A program made the translations under genes and the position numbers. Positions 24,601-36,537 of a stretch of 64,000 nucleotides of DNA are shown piece after piece. The DNA lies in assembly GCA_008973525.1 (NCBI GenBank), contig WACJ01000125.1, forward strand, positions 1,736,001 to 1,800,000, in the 5' to 3' direction. The notes below the pieces were generated by a model. The model worked only from the letters and a program-made list of their open reading frames with translations. It searched no databases and had not been told where the DNA came from. The number at the start of each line of letters is the position of its first letter. The stretch's first letter is position 1. This DNA is from Stenopsyche tienmushanensis (taxonomy: Eukaryota > Arthropoda > Insecta > Trichoptera > Stenopsychidae).

Positions 24601-26554
24601 TCACTTGAAACGAACACACTTGGATAAATATTGGGCCTACTATAATACAAATTTACTCAGATAAAATCTCTCTGGATGTCTGGACTAACTAATGGCTACC
24701 ATAAAGAATTTCATCGCGAATAAAAAACACAATTTTGACGATATTAAATTTGACTGATACATTGAATGGATGAGATACAATTTTTCATCATTTTTTTTTT
24801 AACACGGCACATAAAAAAATCTAATATTTTTCAGCGTTTTTTTTTCATCAATCATCGAATATTTCGTACTGAAACGAGCTTCAAGCTTCGTTATTTAAAA
24901 CATCGGAATCGAAGTAATTAATTTCTCATGGGAAGATTATTTCAGTAAACTTTGCCATTTGGAGGGCGATTTTATATTCCACGTGAAGCGTTTTGTAAAT
25001 TCAATTTTCTATTTCCTCAATTACTAATTAAGGTTTTGCTTTCCGTTGCAGTAGTGGCTCCAGGTATTCTGCCTCGCTAATCGAATTGGTTACGTGACGT
25101 AAAAGCAAAGCAACGCCATCAAACATCACGTGACAAAGTAAACGTAGAATTCAAAATTAACACAGACCATATAGAAAACGTTAATTAAATTTACTTTTTA
25201 AGCATCATCCAAGCTTATAGCTGAGATTGTCGATGACAAAAACAGTGACATTCTTTGAGTTGATGACGAAAAATCTGCCGTCGTATTGATTATCTGCAAA
25301 ACTTTTTTGAACTCGTCAAGCCGCTTTGTGAAACTTTTTGGACCATGGAGAAAAGTTCTCCAACAACTTCAATCGAGCCTCTAATTTTTGTTTTCCCTCC
25401 AGTTGTCAAATTTGTTCCTCGACGATATCGAGAGAAAGAATGCTGTGAACCCTAAGACATCCATCCTATTAGTGGCTATTATTTTTTTAATAAACTCGGA
25501 ACGAAAGAAATGGAGTGAAAATCGAGTACAACTTTTAATCGACTTTAAAAGACAACTCCCCTTTTTATAATTTCATTCGGGAGATAAAAAAACGGGGATG
25601 CAAATTTAAAACTGTCTATAGCATGAATATTAATGAATACTTCAAAAAATCTATGTAATATTAAATAAACCATGAATTTTGACAAAGTCATCGTCTTGAA
25701 GAAAATCAGTATTGTCTTTGAAGTCCTGAAAATAAATAAAAAATACATGTTAATACATAATTTAATAGTATTCAAGCATTATTATTTATTTTTATATAAG
25801 ATGTCAGAAGGATTTATTTTTTTATGGATAGGTAAATTGCTTTTAATATTTTTTTATCCTAAAAATATCAACGCAAATAGTAATCTAACTGAAATTTTAA
25901 CAAAGAAACTTCATATAATATTCAGTTTTTATTTCAAAAAAGGAATAAAATTCATCGACTGCTATACAATTCATTTCAGAAAGATTTGGTGTTGTAATAG
26001 CCACTATAAATCGTTGTTTTGGACAGATTATTTAAAAAAAACATAATTTATAAACAGAGCAAGATAGAAGAATAAATTATCATCTTCCTTGCTTTTGATC
26101 AGCGCTTCATTTTATATTAAACTAACATAATCGGACATTTCATATGAAACACCCAATTAAATTATACAAAATATTTTATATTCGATCGTCTATATTCATT
26201 TAGATATTTCATTTTACAAAAATAAATTTAAAGCCAAATTTGGATTTAGGTAGAAATTGGAAAAAATATTTGAGGTTTCAACTTCAAAAATATCGTATTT
26301 TTTTAAATTTAATTTTTCGAAAGGACATATCTCTAAGAATGTCGTCTATAATTTCGGTGAAGAAATTCGGATTATTTCAATGCTTTACAGCTAATTCGCG
26401 TAATGCGCTCGAAACAATCACTCCATCTAAATTGCACTTCAGCGGCTCTGAAATCCGTATCTGCTTTTGTTTGTAGGCCAGAGGTTCCTATTGGGGACCT
26501 TTCTTATCTTTGTTCTAGTAAGGAGCAAATTAAGTTTAAAAAAATGTTAATACA
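24601..26554. other. Upstream flank of rdgC, no gene recognised
   Basis: AT-rich sequence with only short frames of low-complexity content (for example 25388-25570 and 25672-26046 on the plus strand). Promoter elements of rdgC should lie in the first part, but no motif stands out enough to annotate. Confidence 0.4.
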
Positions 26555-27200
26555 GATTTAAAAAAGGCGAATAAGCAAGTGGAAAGTAAGGGCAAAAAAA
26601 GAAAGAACTCTGTATGAAGAGCTTCGAAAACCGAACAGCTTGCTAATAAATTAATTTTAAAAATTATCCAATTATTATAGCTAAGCTAACTGCCCACATC
26701 TTGATTCAATAAAAAATTGAGAAATGCTATTTGGGCCACATACTATCACAAAATTTCGACTGATGAAGCCTCTCAGCATACACACTGGCTGGAAGGCGCA
26801 GATTCTTGATGCGAATTGCAAAAATATGCAACTACAATATCTTCATATTTATACAAGCAACCTCTTTCTCTCACAAATGATGTTCAGCAAATCTTAAGAG
26901 CCATTTATGAAGAATTAACGTATGATAATTTATTGGAAAGATGCCTTGGTTTGTTTCAACGAGTGCGTATAGTCTCTGTTACCGAAATATATTTTTTATT
27001 GCAAAAAAATATTAGAAATCGCAACATATACTGCAGCCTGCATTTTTAACGAAGTATTTAAACCTTTTTTTAAAAACAATGGATGAAAAGATGCATTTTG
27101 ATTCGTGGAGATGCGCAACTAAGAACGTATACGTCTTGCCAACCACTAAGTCTCTGAATCTTCTAAATAAGCTAGAGCAGTTCACAGATACCCCAAACCA
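26555..27200 (+). pseudogene. Mutator-like transposase relic (C-terminal half)
   Basis: Read across frames, the plus strand gives LRNAIWATYYHKISTDE, then HTHWLEGADS*CELQ, then NDVQQILRAIYEELTYDNLL and ERCLG. After a frameshift comes LEIATYTAACIFNEVF, then FVEMRN*ERIRLANH. These blocks match the C-terminal half of the arthropod proteins annotated as Mutator-like transposase domain proteins (AIWATYYHK.STDE..QH..CPEGADSWCEWQ, LLERCLGG.TQN.NES.N, AA.IFNEG). At least four stops and frameshifts are present, including a stop for the Trp of SWCEWQ. The catalytic N-terminal half is absent. The assignment is from memory of the family pattern. Confidence 0.6.
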
Positions 27201-30200
27201 GCTTTCTTTCCCAGCAAATCATTAGCTTTATGTACAACTAAATTAAACAAATACAAATTATAAAACTTTTCTTCAAACTCGTAGGCCAAACCTATATGAT
27301 TATATGACGCTCTTTGTTCAATGTGAATAGCTCGACGCGTCACCGACCGACGCTGTGGATTATGACACGCGTCATTGATATTTAAGTCATTACATCAAGA
27401 TTTAATAGGCAGTAAATTAATAATCCATGGAGATTACTATAATACCATCAATTCAAAATATATTTATGAAATAAAAGGATATTGCGAATGAAATATTTAT
27501 ATTTCAACGAATACCATTTATAAATTTAGGCGCAACTAAGATTTATTTCGCCGCTAGGTATGAATGACAATTATGCAAATTTTCATACAATTGGACTTCA
27601 GGCGCGATTTCTTACATCATTTTTTAAGCTAAGCGCCAAGATTAAAACGAATTTTCGAAGAAAACGTTTTAAGCTTTTGCACAAAAATAGAACCCGAAAT
27701 AATTTCATAAATGTTTAAGCGGTACTTTCGGCTCTTATTTCTTGACTGGAGGCAATATTGCTTTTCTTGGAGAAAATTCAAATTTCGTCCTATACAGTCG
27801 GTGCGTATGTAAAAATTCAACATTTCGCATCTTAACGCGCGAAATTGAATTAAAATATTTTCACCTTAACTCGAACGAAAGAACCGATCGAAAATAAAGC
27901 TAAATCGGCTGTATTTTCGCGTTCATTTTTATAATTGCTATCGAAACCAACCTGCGATATGTTGAACTTGAAAAAAATCCACGTGGCCCCGCAAAGCCTT
28001 TCTATTGAATTGAGCGATTCTTTTAAGTATTCCCTTTTGTGAAGATCTGCGTCGGGAAAATTTAAAAGACAAGCCTTCCTCTAATTTTCTTTCGGAAAAA
28101 AATTTTCTTACGTCGCAAAAATCCTTTGATGTTTTTCTGCGATAAATTTCAAAGTCAAATTGGCTCATATCCATGCGTAATTTCGATATTCTTTGACAGA
28201 GTCTTCACTAGCGTTTTGCATATGTTAAAATGTAATGATCATCTAATAAAAGTCTGAATAGAGGACAAATAATTTTATTTGGATATTAACGCTTTTTTAA
28301 GCATTATTTTGCCTATTGGCCATTTATTTATCGTTTGTATCAAACATTCACCTCTTTGCAATTTTGCTATTGATGGTAGTTGATGGTAAAGAAGATTTAT
28401 CACACCCCTGTCGCTATCATTTTGATTCGATTTGATTTATTCAACCTCATCCATAGCATTCTCAATTAAAATAATATACAAAGATAGTTCCAAAAGAAAG
28501 TGTGTACGTTATAAAATAAGTAATAAGTGCGTGAGCTAGCAGACCTGGTAAAACTCAAAAAATGCTGTACATCGCATATTGACTGAAAATTTACACGAAA
28601 AATTATTTGACGATGTTTCACAGCAATAAAGCCGAGTTTTTGCATCAATTTAGGATGCCTTAAAAACTTTAAAAGAGGAGGGAGTGGCTGCAAGGTTGGT
28701 GTGTCCAATCGGTCCGCGTTTTGGACCGCTGATATGATGAATGAGTGGCTCGCGATCGAAAACCTGATCATGTCTATAGAACGATTACAAACTCTCATTA
28801 CAAAATGAAGTTGTCCGAAGAAGACTGATTGCGTGAGTTGCTTAAATAATGTCGGCTGGGTCGGCCCAATATTTAAACGATAACGAAGAGAAAGGGAATT
28901 AGATAACTTATTATTTATTATACAAATGAACAGAATCAATCAGTGTTGATTCGTGTAAAGTAGAATAGTCAAATAAAATAAAAACCATGTGCAACTCTCG
29001 ACTGGGTTGGTATTCTGCATTTTGCGCCCCAAGCTCAGTTACGCCCGTGACGGGTGCCTACTTTGTCAAACCCTTGTTACGGCTCTGATTAGTAGCTTTA
29101 CACGTCTTTGAGAAGGGAAAGAGGGCAGCGCTAGGTTGAATGCATCCTCAAAAACTTATGCCGTAATATAATTATCACGGTAGAAACTCAAGGCTTTTTT
29201 TTGTCATATTATATAGATTCATAAAGTAAAGATGCTCTTGACTTTGACCTAGAGAGCAGAAATTCGATTTGTTTTTGATTATGTTCAACAATCATCATTT
29301 TCACTCACATCTATGATTATCTCAAAGTCAGCCTCATTTATTTTCACGCCAGAGTCTAGATTTAGCATAATTTTCTTCTTTGTATGCTATAACGTAGAAA
29401 TATTAGACCGATTTGTGGCACCTTTATTTAGACATTTGAGATTCTGAAAATGTAGCTCTATGATAGATTATTATATTAGAAATAGGAGCGAATTATTCTC
29501 CTATACTGATAACTAAACGTCGAACGCAAGCAAACCAATACAAGTAAGACTGTTCACGAATCCTTTATAAAATTTTCAAGCCGAGTTTGAATAACCCTGG
29601 GGAACGATTGTTAGCCAAAAATCAATCAGTAGTTCCCATCGAACAATTAGTTTCTTTGAAATTTTTGGCCATAGTTAGCGCGCTCATTCAACATTTAGGC
29701 GAGTTTGGAGTGCGTGACACAATAGTAAACTGGGTTCTTCACTAATTTCAGGTTTCATAACAAATTCTCGGGGGATGAATAATAAGTTACTTTCGCCCTC
29801 AAACTTCTTTGATGTATGGCCTTTTCCACGAACATTAATAACTGAGTAGCGAACTTAGTTGCAGGCTGATCCTACGGTTAAACAAATATCAAGAGGCAAA
29901 AATTTAGCCGAAGTCAAATCGTTATATCTTATTTTTGTTGTATTTATTACTTAACCACTTTACGTAACAGAAAATATGCTTCTACCGAATTATATTTGCA
30001 CGCGCAATTTAATACGAACATAAAACATTTGCAAAAAAATTATACAAAATAAAATAGCAGCGCGAGAACGAAATCATCAACTTTCACGGACTTCCGTATA
30101 ATTTTAATCGGCTTTTCGCGTTGTTAAAACATAACAAGATTTAATTGACACTGATGCCTCCGGGGGTGGTTTTTCCATATTGATACTACTGGATTCAATG

Positions 30201-30289
30201 AAATTTACATTACGCCCACGAACATTTTCGCCCTTAGGTAACACTCCCTGGGTACGCACATTTTTATTACCGATGATTTTAAGCGTTTT
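27201..30289. other. Intergenic stretch, nothing identified
   Basis: No recognisable coding sequence. The longest frame (28466-28939, minus, 157 codons) has no familiar motif. A CpG-rich short inverted repeat (GACGCGT..ACGCGTC) lies at about 27325-27375. Confidence 0.4.
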
Positions 30290-30349
30290 GATAAAAAATG
30301 TCTATTTTGTGCTATCACAACCGCATATTAAAAAGTTAGGACGATTTAA
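30290..30349. mobile_element. Foldback-family element, left part of split copy
   Basis: TTTTGTGCTATCACAAC followed by ATATTAAAAAGTTAGGACGA and TTTAA matches the interior and arm of the 44287-44831 element. It stops at the TTAA (30346-30349) where the piggyBac element begins. The continuation is found at 32514. The left limit is uncertain. Confidence 0.6.
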
Positions 30350-30673
30350 CACGTATCGTGCCGCGTCGGGCACCGGTGCCCGATGACGATTGTTACCAGT
30401 GCGCCGTGGCAGGCACCGGTGACTGATGGCACTCGATTTAGTAAAATAGTCTCTGTGCGCCGTCAGTTACACATTTAACAGTTTTTAATATATAATCTGA
30501 TAGACATGGTGTTCCTGAACAAGCGGAACACCCGAACTTTTTTTTTAAAAAAACCATATCCAAAAAAACTGTAGGTATATTCCATGTTCTTCTTCTACGA
30601 GATTTTTATAATTAAACATATACAATATACTAATTTAGATGAATGTATGCATATTTTATCATGTTATAAATAC

Positions 30674-30729
30674 GTTTTAGGTTAAAAAAGAGTTAAAAAA
30701 GTTTCTTTAACTCTTTTTTAACCTAAAAC
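30674..30729. repeat. Perfect 24-bp hairpin within the piggyBac element
   Basis: Arm 30674-30697 (GTTTTAGGTTAAAAAAGAG...) is exactly complementary to 30706-30729, with an 8-nt loop. It lies between the left end and the transposase 3' end. It could act as a transcript stem or terminator-like structure, but no role is established. Confidence 0.9.
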
Positions 30730-30844
30730 TTTTTAACTCTTTTTTTTCGACATACACATTAGATCATGAACATTATTTGCTAGTTTTATAATACAAAACA
30801 ATAGAATAATAAATTTAAAATAATATATGATTAAAAAATTAGGC

Positions 30845-31406
30845 TCTATGTATAAGATACTGTATAAATAATTCTATGTACTATATTGAAACACGCTAAA
30901 CATAGATGTTGAAAACCATTACACCCCCCACAATACGTTACAACCTGTTTGGTTTTATTCCTTGCAAATTTTCTTCCAATGTTGCAATTTAATTTATAGC
31001 ACCTGGTGCAGCAACGACGAACATTTCGAGTTGAATCATCTTTTTTTCAAAAGTTCATGGCGCGATCGTCTTGCAATGATAGATGATGCCGTTTTTTGGA
31101 TTTCATATATTGCCGAAAAGAGATTCTTCCTCGAAAAGGTATCATGCTTTCGTCAACACAGACATATTCTTGTGGTTCATAATATTTTTTATAATTGATA
31201 TTGAGATCATCGAAAATATTGTGAATTTTTGCTAACCGATCTTCTGGGTTTGCAGTGGAATTATCCGCAAAATGTATCATTTGGAGAAAAATCATTATAC
31301 TTTGTGGAAATTTCTGCCTGAAATGAATGTCTTTGCTCCAATATAAATAAATACTGTGTAGTTTGACGATCCAAATAATTAAATCAAAAAACCTCTTCAT
31401 TTCCAA
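30845..31406 (-). pseudogene. piggyBac transposase relic
   Basis: From 31406 the minus strand reads MEMKRFFDLIIWIVKLHSIY, later MIHFADN and VCVDESMIPFRGRISFRQYM. The Asp of VDES is the first catalytic Asp of the DDE_Tnp_1_7 domain. The frame ends at 31047. After a gap the C-terminal cysteine-rich zinc finger follows in another frame: RNVRRCCTRCYKLNCNIGRK, then KQVVTYCGGCNGFQHLCLAC, ending at 30845. Active family members have a cross-brace zinc finger of this type at the C-terminus for binding the ends. The RNase H-fold segment with the second and third Asp is deleted, and the N-terminus is degraded. Not functional. Confidence 0.85.
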
Positions 31407-31544
31407 CTTATTTGTCGGCGATCAAGAACATGATCTGGATGATATTCGTTGAGTTATTCCTTCAATCACTTGATCAGCATATCGATTTGATTGACATTAA
31501 ATGAACCGTGATCAATATGCCAATAAGTCATGTGCAAAGAGTAA

Positions 31545-31738
31545 GGCCCGATCCACACTATGGTGCCGGTAACAGTTCGATCTCGGTCTCGGTCCCGTCA
31601 AATATTTTCATACAAAAAACGGGATTGGAAAGATCCGATAGTGTGAATACTCTGATTGTTTCTTGTGTAAGAATATTTGATCGGACCGAGACCGGAGCGA
31701 GATCTAACCGTCAACGGCATCATAGTGTGGATCAGGCC
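31545..31738. mobile_element. Harbinger/Tourist-type MITE, 194 bp
   Basis: Ends begin GGCCYGATCCACACTATGRT and remain inverted-complementary for about 50 bp (through GATCTCGGTCTCGGTCC-like sequence). The flanks are TAA on both sides (31542-31544 and 31739-31741), the 3-bp target duplication of PIF/Harbinger elements. It is inserted in the piggyBac element just upstream of its transposase relic, so it is the youngest insertion of the nest. Confidence 0.85.
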
Positions 31739-32513
31739 TAAGTATGACTTATACTTTGAAAGCATGATATTTTGAACCAATAATATTGGTTAGAATAAGA
31801 CCAATAGAAAACGTCTCTTTATTTTGGGGGATGAACAGAAAAAAGTAAAAACAATCGTTTCTATTGAATAAATAGTGAAAAAATGGAATTATCTTCTCTA
31901 TTGTTTATAGTATTTAAAATAAATGTTCTAAAAAGCAATAAAAAAGAGTCTTCTCAATTGCATTGTCTTAGACTAAAATCTTTTCAAACATTTAATTCCA
32001 TTCATCGTTAAAATAAATTTGTCACAGATGACATATTTCATGTAATAAAAAAAGGTCGATGTAATTTGTTACAATATAGACATATCAAAAAATATATCTG
32101 AATAGTTATGTGCCGTTTGACTTTTGTGTTTTTCATAATGAAAAAGTAAATTTGAATCATAGAATAAATAATCTGTACGCGAAGTAATACGCTACGTCAA
32201 CCGTCAGTGATTGATACCACAAATAAGATGTAATCTATCCAAAAAATATATAAACCATCATGTATCATTACAATGTATTATTCAAAAAGATATGTACAAA
32301 AAAAAAAAAAAAAAATATGCGTTGCATCCCATATGGACCACACAGGCCGCGTCGGGCACCGGTGACTGATGGCCTAAAATAGGTTCTATTTAATTTTTTT
32401 TTTTAATTTTGACCACAATTTATAATCCTTATATATAAATATATAATATAGAACTAAATTTGTATGATGGCCTGGTGGGTCATTTTTGAAAAATGTCCTT
32501 GGCACGATACGTG

Positions 32514-32650
32514 TTAAAGGTGAAAATTTGGTTTTTTTTTTCAAAATGTTAAAAAAAATCTATTTCGACAACCCAAATACTTAGGACATAGAGACTATGT
32601 AAAACGTAGCAAAAAATCCCCTAACCCCCCCAAAAAAAAAAAAAAATATG
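32514..32650. mobile_element. Foldback-family element, right part of split copy
   Basis: Directly after the duplicated TTAA the sequence continues AGGTGAAAATTTGG, TCAAAATGTTAAAA, CTATTTCGACAACCC, AGGACATAGAGACTATG and CCCCTAACCCCCC. This matches the inverted repeat of the 44287-44831 element, which reads TTTAAAGGTGAAACTTTGG at the same point. The outer 25-30 bp of the terminus are lost or replaced by an A run. Confidence 0.75.
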
Positions 32651-32660
32651 GAAAAATATA

Positions 32661-34039
32661 ATTTGAATTAACTTTTCAACCAGGTGAGTAATGGTATTCG
32701 ATATTATTAATTTACAAGGCATCAGGATACTCCTGGCTTATATTATCATTTTGCAATTAATTGCCGTTTATATCAATATTTATTTAAAAATTTCTAATTT
32801 GAATTAGAACAGTTAAAGTATACAACCAATTAACATTTATATTATGTAAAATATACATATATATGATATCCGAGACCCTCTGCCCAGTGGAGGGTAATTT
32901 TTCCAGAATTGTTTAAAATTAATAAGCACAATTTACGTTAAACCTTCAAAAAGACTATAAAAGCCTGTTGCTTGTTTAAATCAACTCACTTACGTATTTA
33001 AAAGAGACCAAACAAATAAGGTGTGGAACAAGTTAAGCCTGTATATTTGATTTGGAAGGGTATCGACCCCCAATGCTCAACGGTTCGAGTTTATGAATAA
33101 TTACCGAGAAATGGCATTATCGCTAAATCGGTATAAATAACAAATCAATCGGTATCGGTAATTATTGGGGAATCCACAAACAATCAGAATAATCAATTTC
33201 TAGCAAGAAAATTTTAATTATGCGAAGAATACTTCAATATACATGTTACGTGACTTGAACGGTTACATTCGTTGCTCAAGTATTTTGGGTTGAAATATCC
33301 AACTATATATTATCTTAACTATTATTTTCCCAAGTCTTTAAAATATTTGAAGCGTACACTATTAAAATTATTTGGAATAAGATAGAAATGGACTTTAATT
33401 TACAAACAAACGCCATAAGGACTCCTGCTTAAGCTCACCCAGATGATGCTGACACGTCGCCTACGTCCTACGGCAAATTGTCAATATATCCGTTTATTTT
33501 CTTTTAATTAAGAAAATCATTAGCAAATGCAGCTATAATACTTACTAGCATTGACAAAGATATCAAGAAGTCAATATTTACCCTGTGTTGTTTATCTTAT
33601 AGCTTTAGGACGCGGAGATAACTTCACTTGTTGCCATCTTGTCCACTGACCATATAATGATAGTAAGCATTACAAAAAGAAGTATTTTTATCCACATTAT
33701 TAATATTTGGGATCCGCCAATGTGATAAAAATTATGTCCTGAACAGGTTCTTGTATTGTGATCATTCACAGCTTCGAATTAATAAATAATCATTCCTTTC
33801 AATTGAATAGGAATTGCGCAAGTTTTACATTAGAATAAGTGATCCAAAAGATATTCTTTGATAGGCAAAAATAAATTTTGTGAAGTAGTTATCCTTTATC
33901 TTTCATATATGGTTAAATGTTATTTTAATTATCGGCTATATCGGCTACGTTACGTCGAAAATACAAGGAAAGGATATGGAATCTACGACATCTAGATACA
34001 TAGTTGTCCTCTGATGAGGAACCGCTGCTCTACATAATT
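32661..34039. other. Intergenic stretch, nothing identified
   Basis: AT-rich, without open frames of note or recognisable repeats. Confidence 0.4.
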
Positions 34040-34525
34040 TAGCAACGATTTGATCAATGTGAATATTAAAGAGCATTTTACTGTCATGGATATCACCAAA
34101 ATCTTTAAAAGAGTCCACTCTTGGGACAGTTTGATTATTGAGAATACTAACAGAAAGACAGTTTTTTACGAGAAAAGGTAATCAAAGCACATTTGGATAC
34201 ATTAAGATCTAATTTGTTATTTTTGCAGTATTCAGTAAGTCTGTCCAAATTATCTTGAAAAGTTGAAAAATCAGAAATCGATTCAATGGTTTTAAAAATG
34301 TTCGCATCATCAGCAAATAGGAGATACTTTGAGTTCCTAAAGCAATCGCCAATACTTATTTTATCATCAATTAAAATATATAAAGTAGAGGTCCAAAAAT
34401 TGATCCTTGTGGTACGCCTGAGGGAATGTACCACCTCAGCAGATTACAAAGAATGTCTAAATTGAAAAGTTTCTGAAGCTGGATAACATGATCTAGTCTA
34501 TCAAAAGCCTTGCTAATCCATTATC
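34040..34525 (-). pseudogene. Non-LTR retrotransposon reverse transcriptase fragment
   Basis: The minus strand encodes ISKAFDRLDHVIQLQKL, then PSGVPQGSIFGPLLYI, then KYLLFADDANIFKTIES, then DNLDRLTEYCKNNKLDLNV and SKCALITFSRK. These are consecutive motifs of a LINE-type reverse transcriptase: DFSKAFD, SGVPQGS..GP, catalytic FADD, and the LN..KC segment of the thumb. After a frameshift the match continues with VDSFKDFGDIHDSKMLFNIH. Spacing and wording fit the jockey/I/CR1 assemblage, without resolving the clade. There are at least two stops or frameshifts, and both ends are truncated, with no endonuclease and no 3' tail. Confidence 0.85.
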
Positions 34526-35459
34526 CATAGTCTCCAGTGATAAATTGATTAGAGAGCGTCAGGTTGGTGACTGACGACTTACACTTGAGAAAACAAATTT
34601 TAATAGTAAAGTAGTTATTTTAAAAAATAGATCACTCATATGGTAGACAATTCTACCCAACTTTATTAATCGTCTCATTTATGATGAGATTAACATTAAA
34701 AATAATGGTCTAGAAAGTTAGCCACTATATCAACGCTTGGTCAGCATAAGTGTTAAGTTAATAACACTTAATCCGACGATTTTTTAGGTGAAATACTTAT
34801 TAAAAATATAGTTATATGAAGGTCGTTAAATGACAATTCAAATGATTAGTAATATTTGATTCAAACATTGTACAATGATGATGGAATTATAATAAAATGA
34901 CAGATTATGTATGTGTAGATCTTTCATTGAAATGCATTCATGTAAAAATAATATTGAAATTTTTTAAATAACGAATAACTTTATTGTTTTGCCAGGTAAT
35001 ATTTTGGCAATGTTTCATCCGCCTTCCAGAATTTAACAATTTTATTATTTCGCTTTATACGGAGCAAAGTCAAAAGTAATTAGGTTTCCGGAAAACATAG
35101 TTTTGACAGACGAAAGGCTGCTCCGAATAATGAAAAAATAAAGGCATACAGTCTCGCAACGTAAAAGGTTTTTCCCATAGGGGTGTTCTCTTCCCCAACA
35201 ATCTCACCTTTAATACCCTTTTTAAGTCCTAAATAATCTTCTAGCCCATAAGCCTAAACTGCTCTACTAGCTCACTAAGTATTGTACACTAAGAGTTGAT
35301 CACATTACATCCGGGCCATTACGAGTTCAGTCACCTGTTGCAAATTAGTAGGTCATCCTTAAAATACATCTACTCTTTGTGATTCAAAATAGGGTTGGCA
35401 AACTCTGACATTAAACGGATATTAGCATATCGATGGGGAATTACAATGGCTTGTTTCGT

Positions 35460-35850
35460 GGAAATTTGCCTAATAAACGCCTATTCATCCGCTGGCGTGC
35501 GCGCGTAACTCTGTAAATCTCCGGACCATCGATCAAAAACTATGCCCTATTTTCGGGGCGTTTATTTACGTCAACCGGCGATATGCCTTTAAAAATGAAT
35601 GCTGTTGCCCTTTCGGCGTGATCTAATTTTTGATAGGAAAATTAAGGCTCGCATGCATACGGCGCTTTCTACGCGCGCGATAAATAACGTAATGAATGTG
35701 TACTATTAACCGCCGATGAATCGATAAAGTGTTTAATTCGTTGCGTACGGGACACGCAAGGACCTCGTGACGACCGCGAAACACGATCTGTCACCACTGA
35801 CCGATGCCCGGCGTTGTACTATTTTTGGGGGGTCGAAAATTTAAAATCGC
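35460..35850. promoter_or_regulatory. CpG-rich islet, candidate conserved regulatory DNA
   Basis: About 390 bp far richer in G+C and CpG than its surroundings (for example GGCGTGCGCGCGTAACTC and CTACGCGCGCGATAAATAAC). It is not open in any frame for long and shows no transposon ends. It contains several homeodomain- or Caudal-like TTTATTAC/GATAAA words. An enhancer is a reasonable guess but nothing in the sequence proves it. Confidence 0.3.
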
Positions 35851-36537
35851 ATAATAATATGTATTTTCCATTTTTAGCACAAAATGCGTGACAACCAAAC
35901 TTTTCCTGGTGCCGCATATAGACGGTCGAATTAATTAATTGAAAATGTCAAGGGCGCTGCTTTTACTTATCACGAACCTATTGACCCTATTTATTTTCAC
36001 AGATCAGGATAACTGGGACAATATTGTAGCGTGGGGTAAAATTTACTCGATTTGAAACTCCTATTTTAACATACGAGTAATAACACATCATTCAATAAGT
36101 TCACTCGGTGCAAAGATTCGAAAGATAACTTCATGATTGTTTCGATTATTTTACCGAAAAAAGTATGTCGCGAATGATAAAAGATCAAAATTTTAGTCAG
36201 CCAGACTCAGTTAAGAGACATTAACGAATTGCTGCGAGTCAAAAACCCTTGCAGAGCAGGGTGCAGCTCCAACCGTGCAAGGTTTCCATTTCTATTAGAA
36301 GAAGAATCATAACTCCAACCCTTATTACTTATTACGGTCGCCATTATCCAACGGTTATTAATGGATCAATTGGTGACAATTAGTCAAACTGTGCAATTCG
36401 TGAGTTTACTCCCTCAGATTCGTCTTATTTTATAAATACAATATTGACTGTTTAAAACTGGGCTATAAAATATTTTCTTCGCTTATTTTGGCGAAATTGA
36501 TCGTACTCACATCAAATTATAATAAATTTATTCAATA

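Larger units (their letters stand above)
30350..32513 (-). mobile_element. piggyBac-like element, 2164 bp, inserted in a foldback element
   Basis: Both ends carry the 13-bp inverted repeat CACGTATCGTGCC, flanked by TTAA at 30346-30349 and 32514-32517, the target duplication of piggyBac transposons. Subterminal GC-rich blocks (GCGTCGGGCACCGGTG) occur near each end and include the palindrome GGGCACCGGTGCCC at about 30368-30381. A decayed transposase lies on the minus strand. A Harbinger-type MITE (31545-31738) is nested inside. The element is shorter than a complete piggyBac once the MITE is subtracted, and its transposase has an internal deletion. Confidence 0.9.

Noticed and set aside
27325..27375. 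CpG-rich inverted repeat GACGCGT..ACGCGTC
   Set aside because: Arms of only 7-9 bp; not distinguishable from chance and no flanking target duplication.
28466..28939. 157-codon minus-strand frame
   Set aside because: It is the longest uninterrupted frame after the mariner ORF, but its composition is unstructured, with no family motif, no splice context and no repeat copy in the window.
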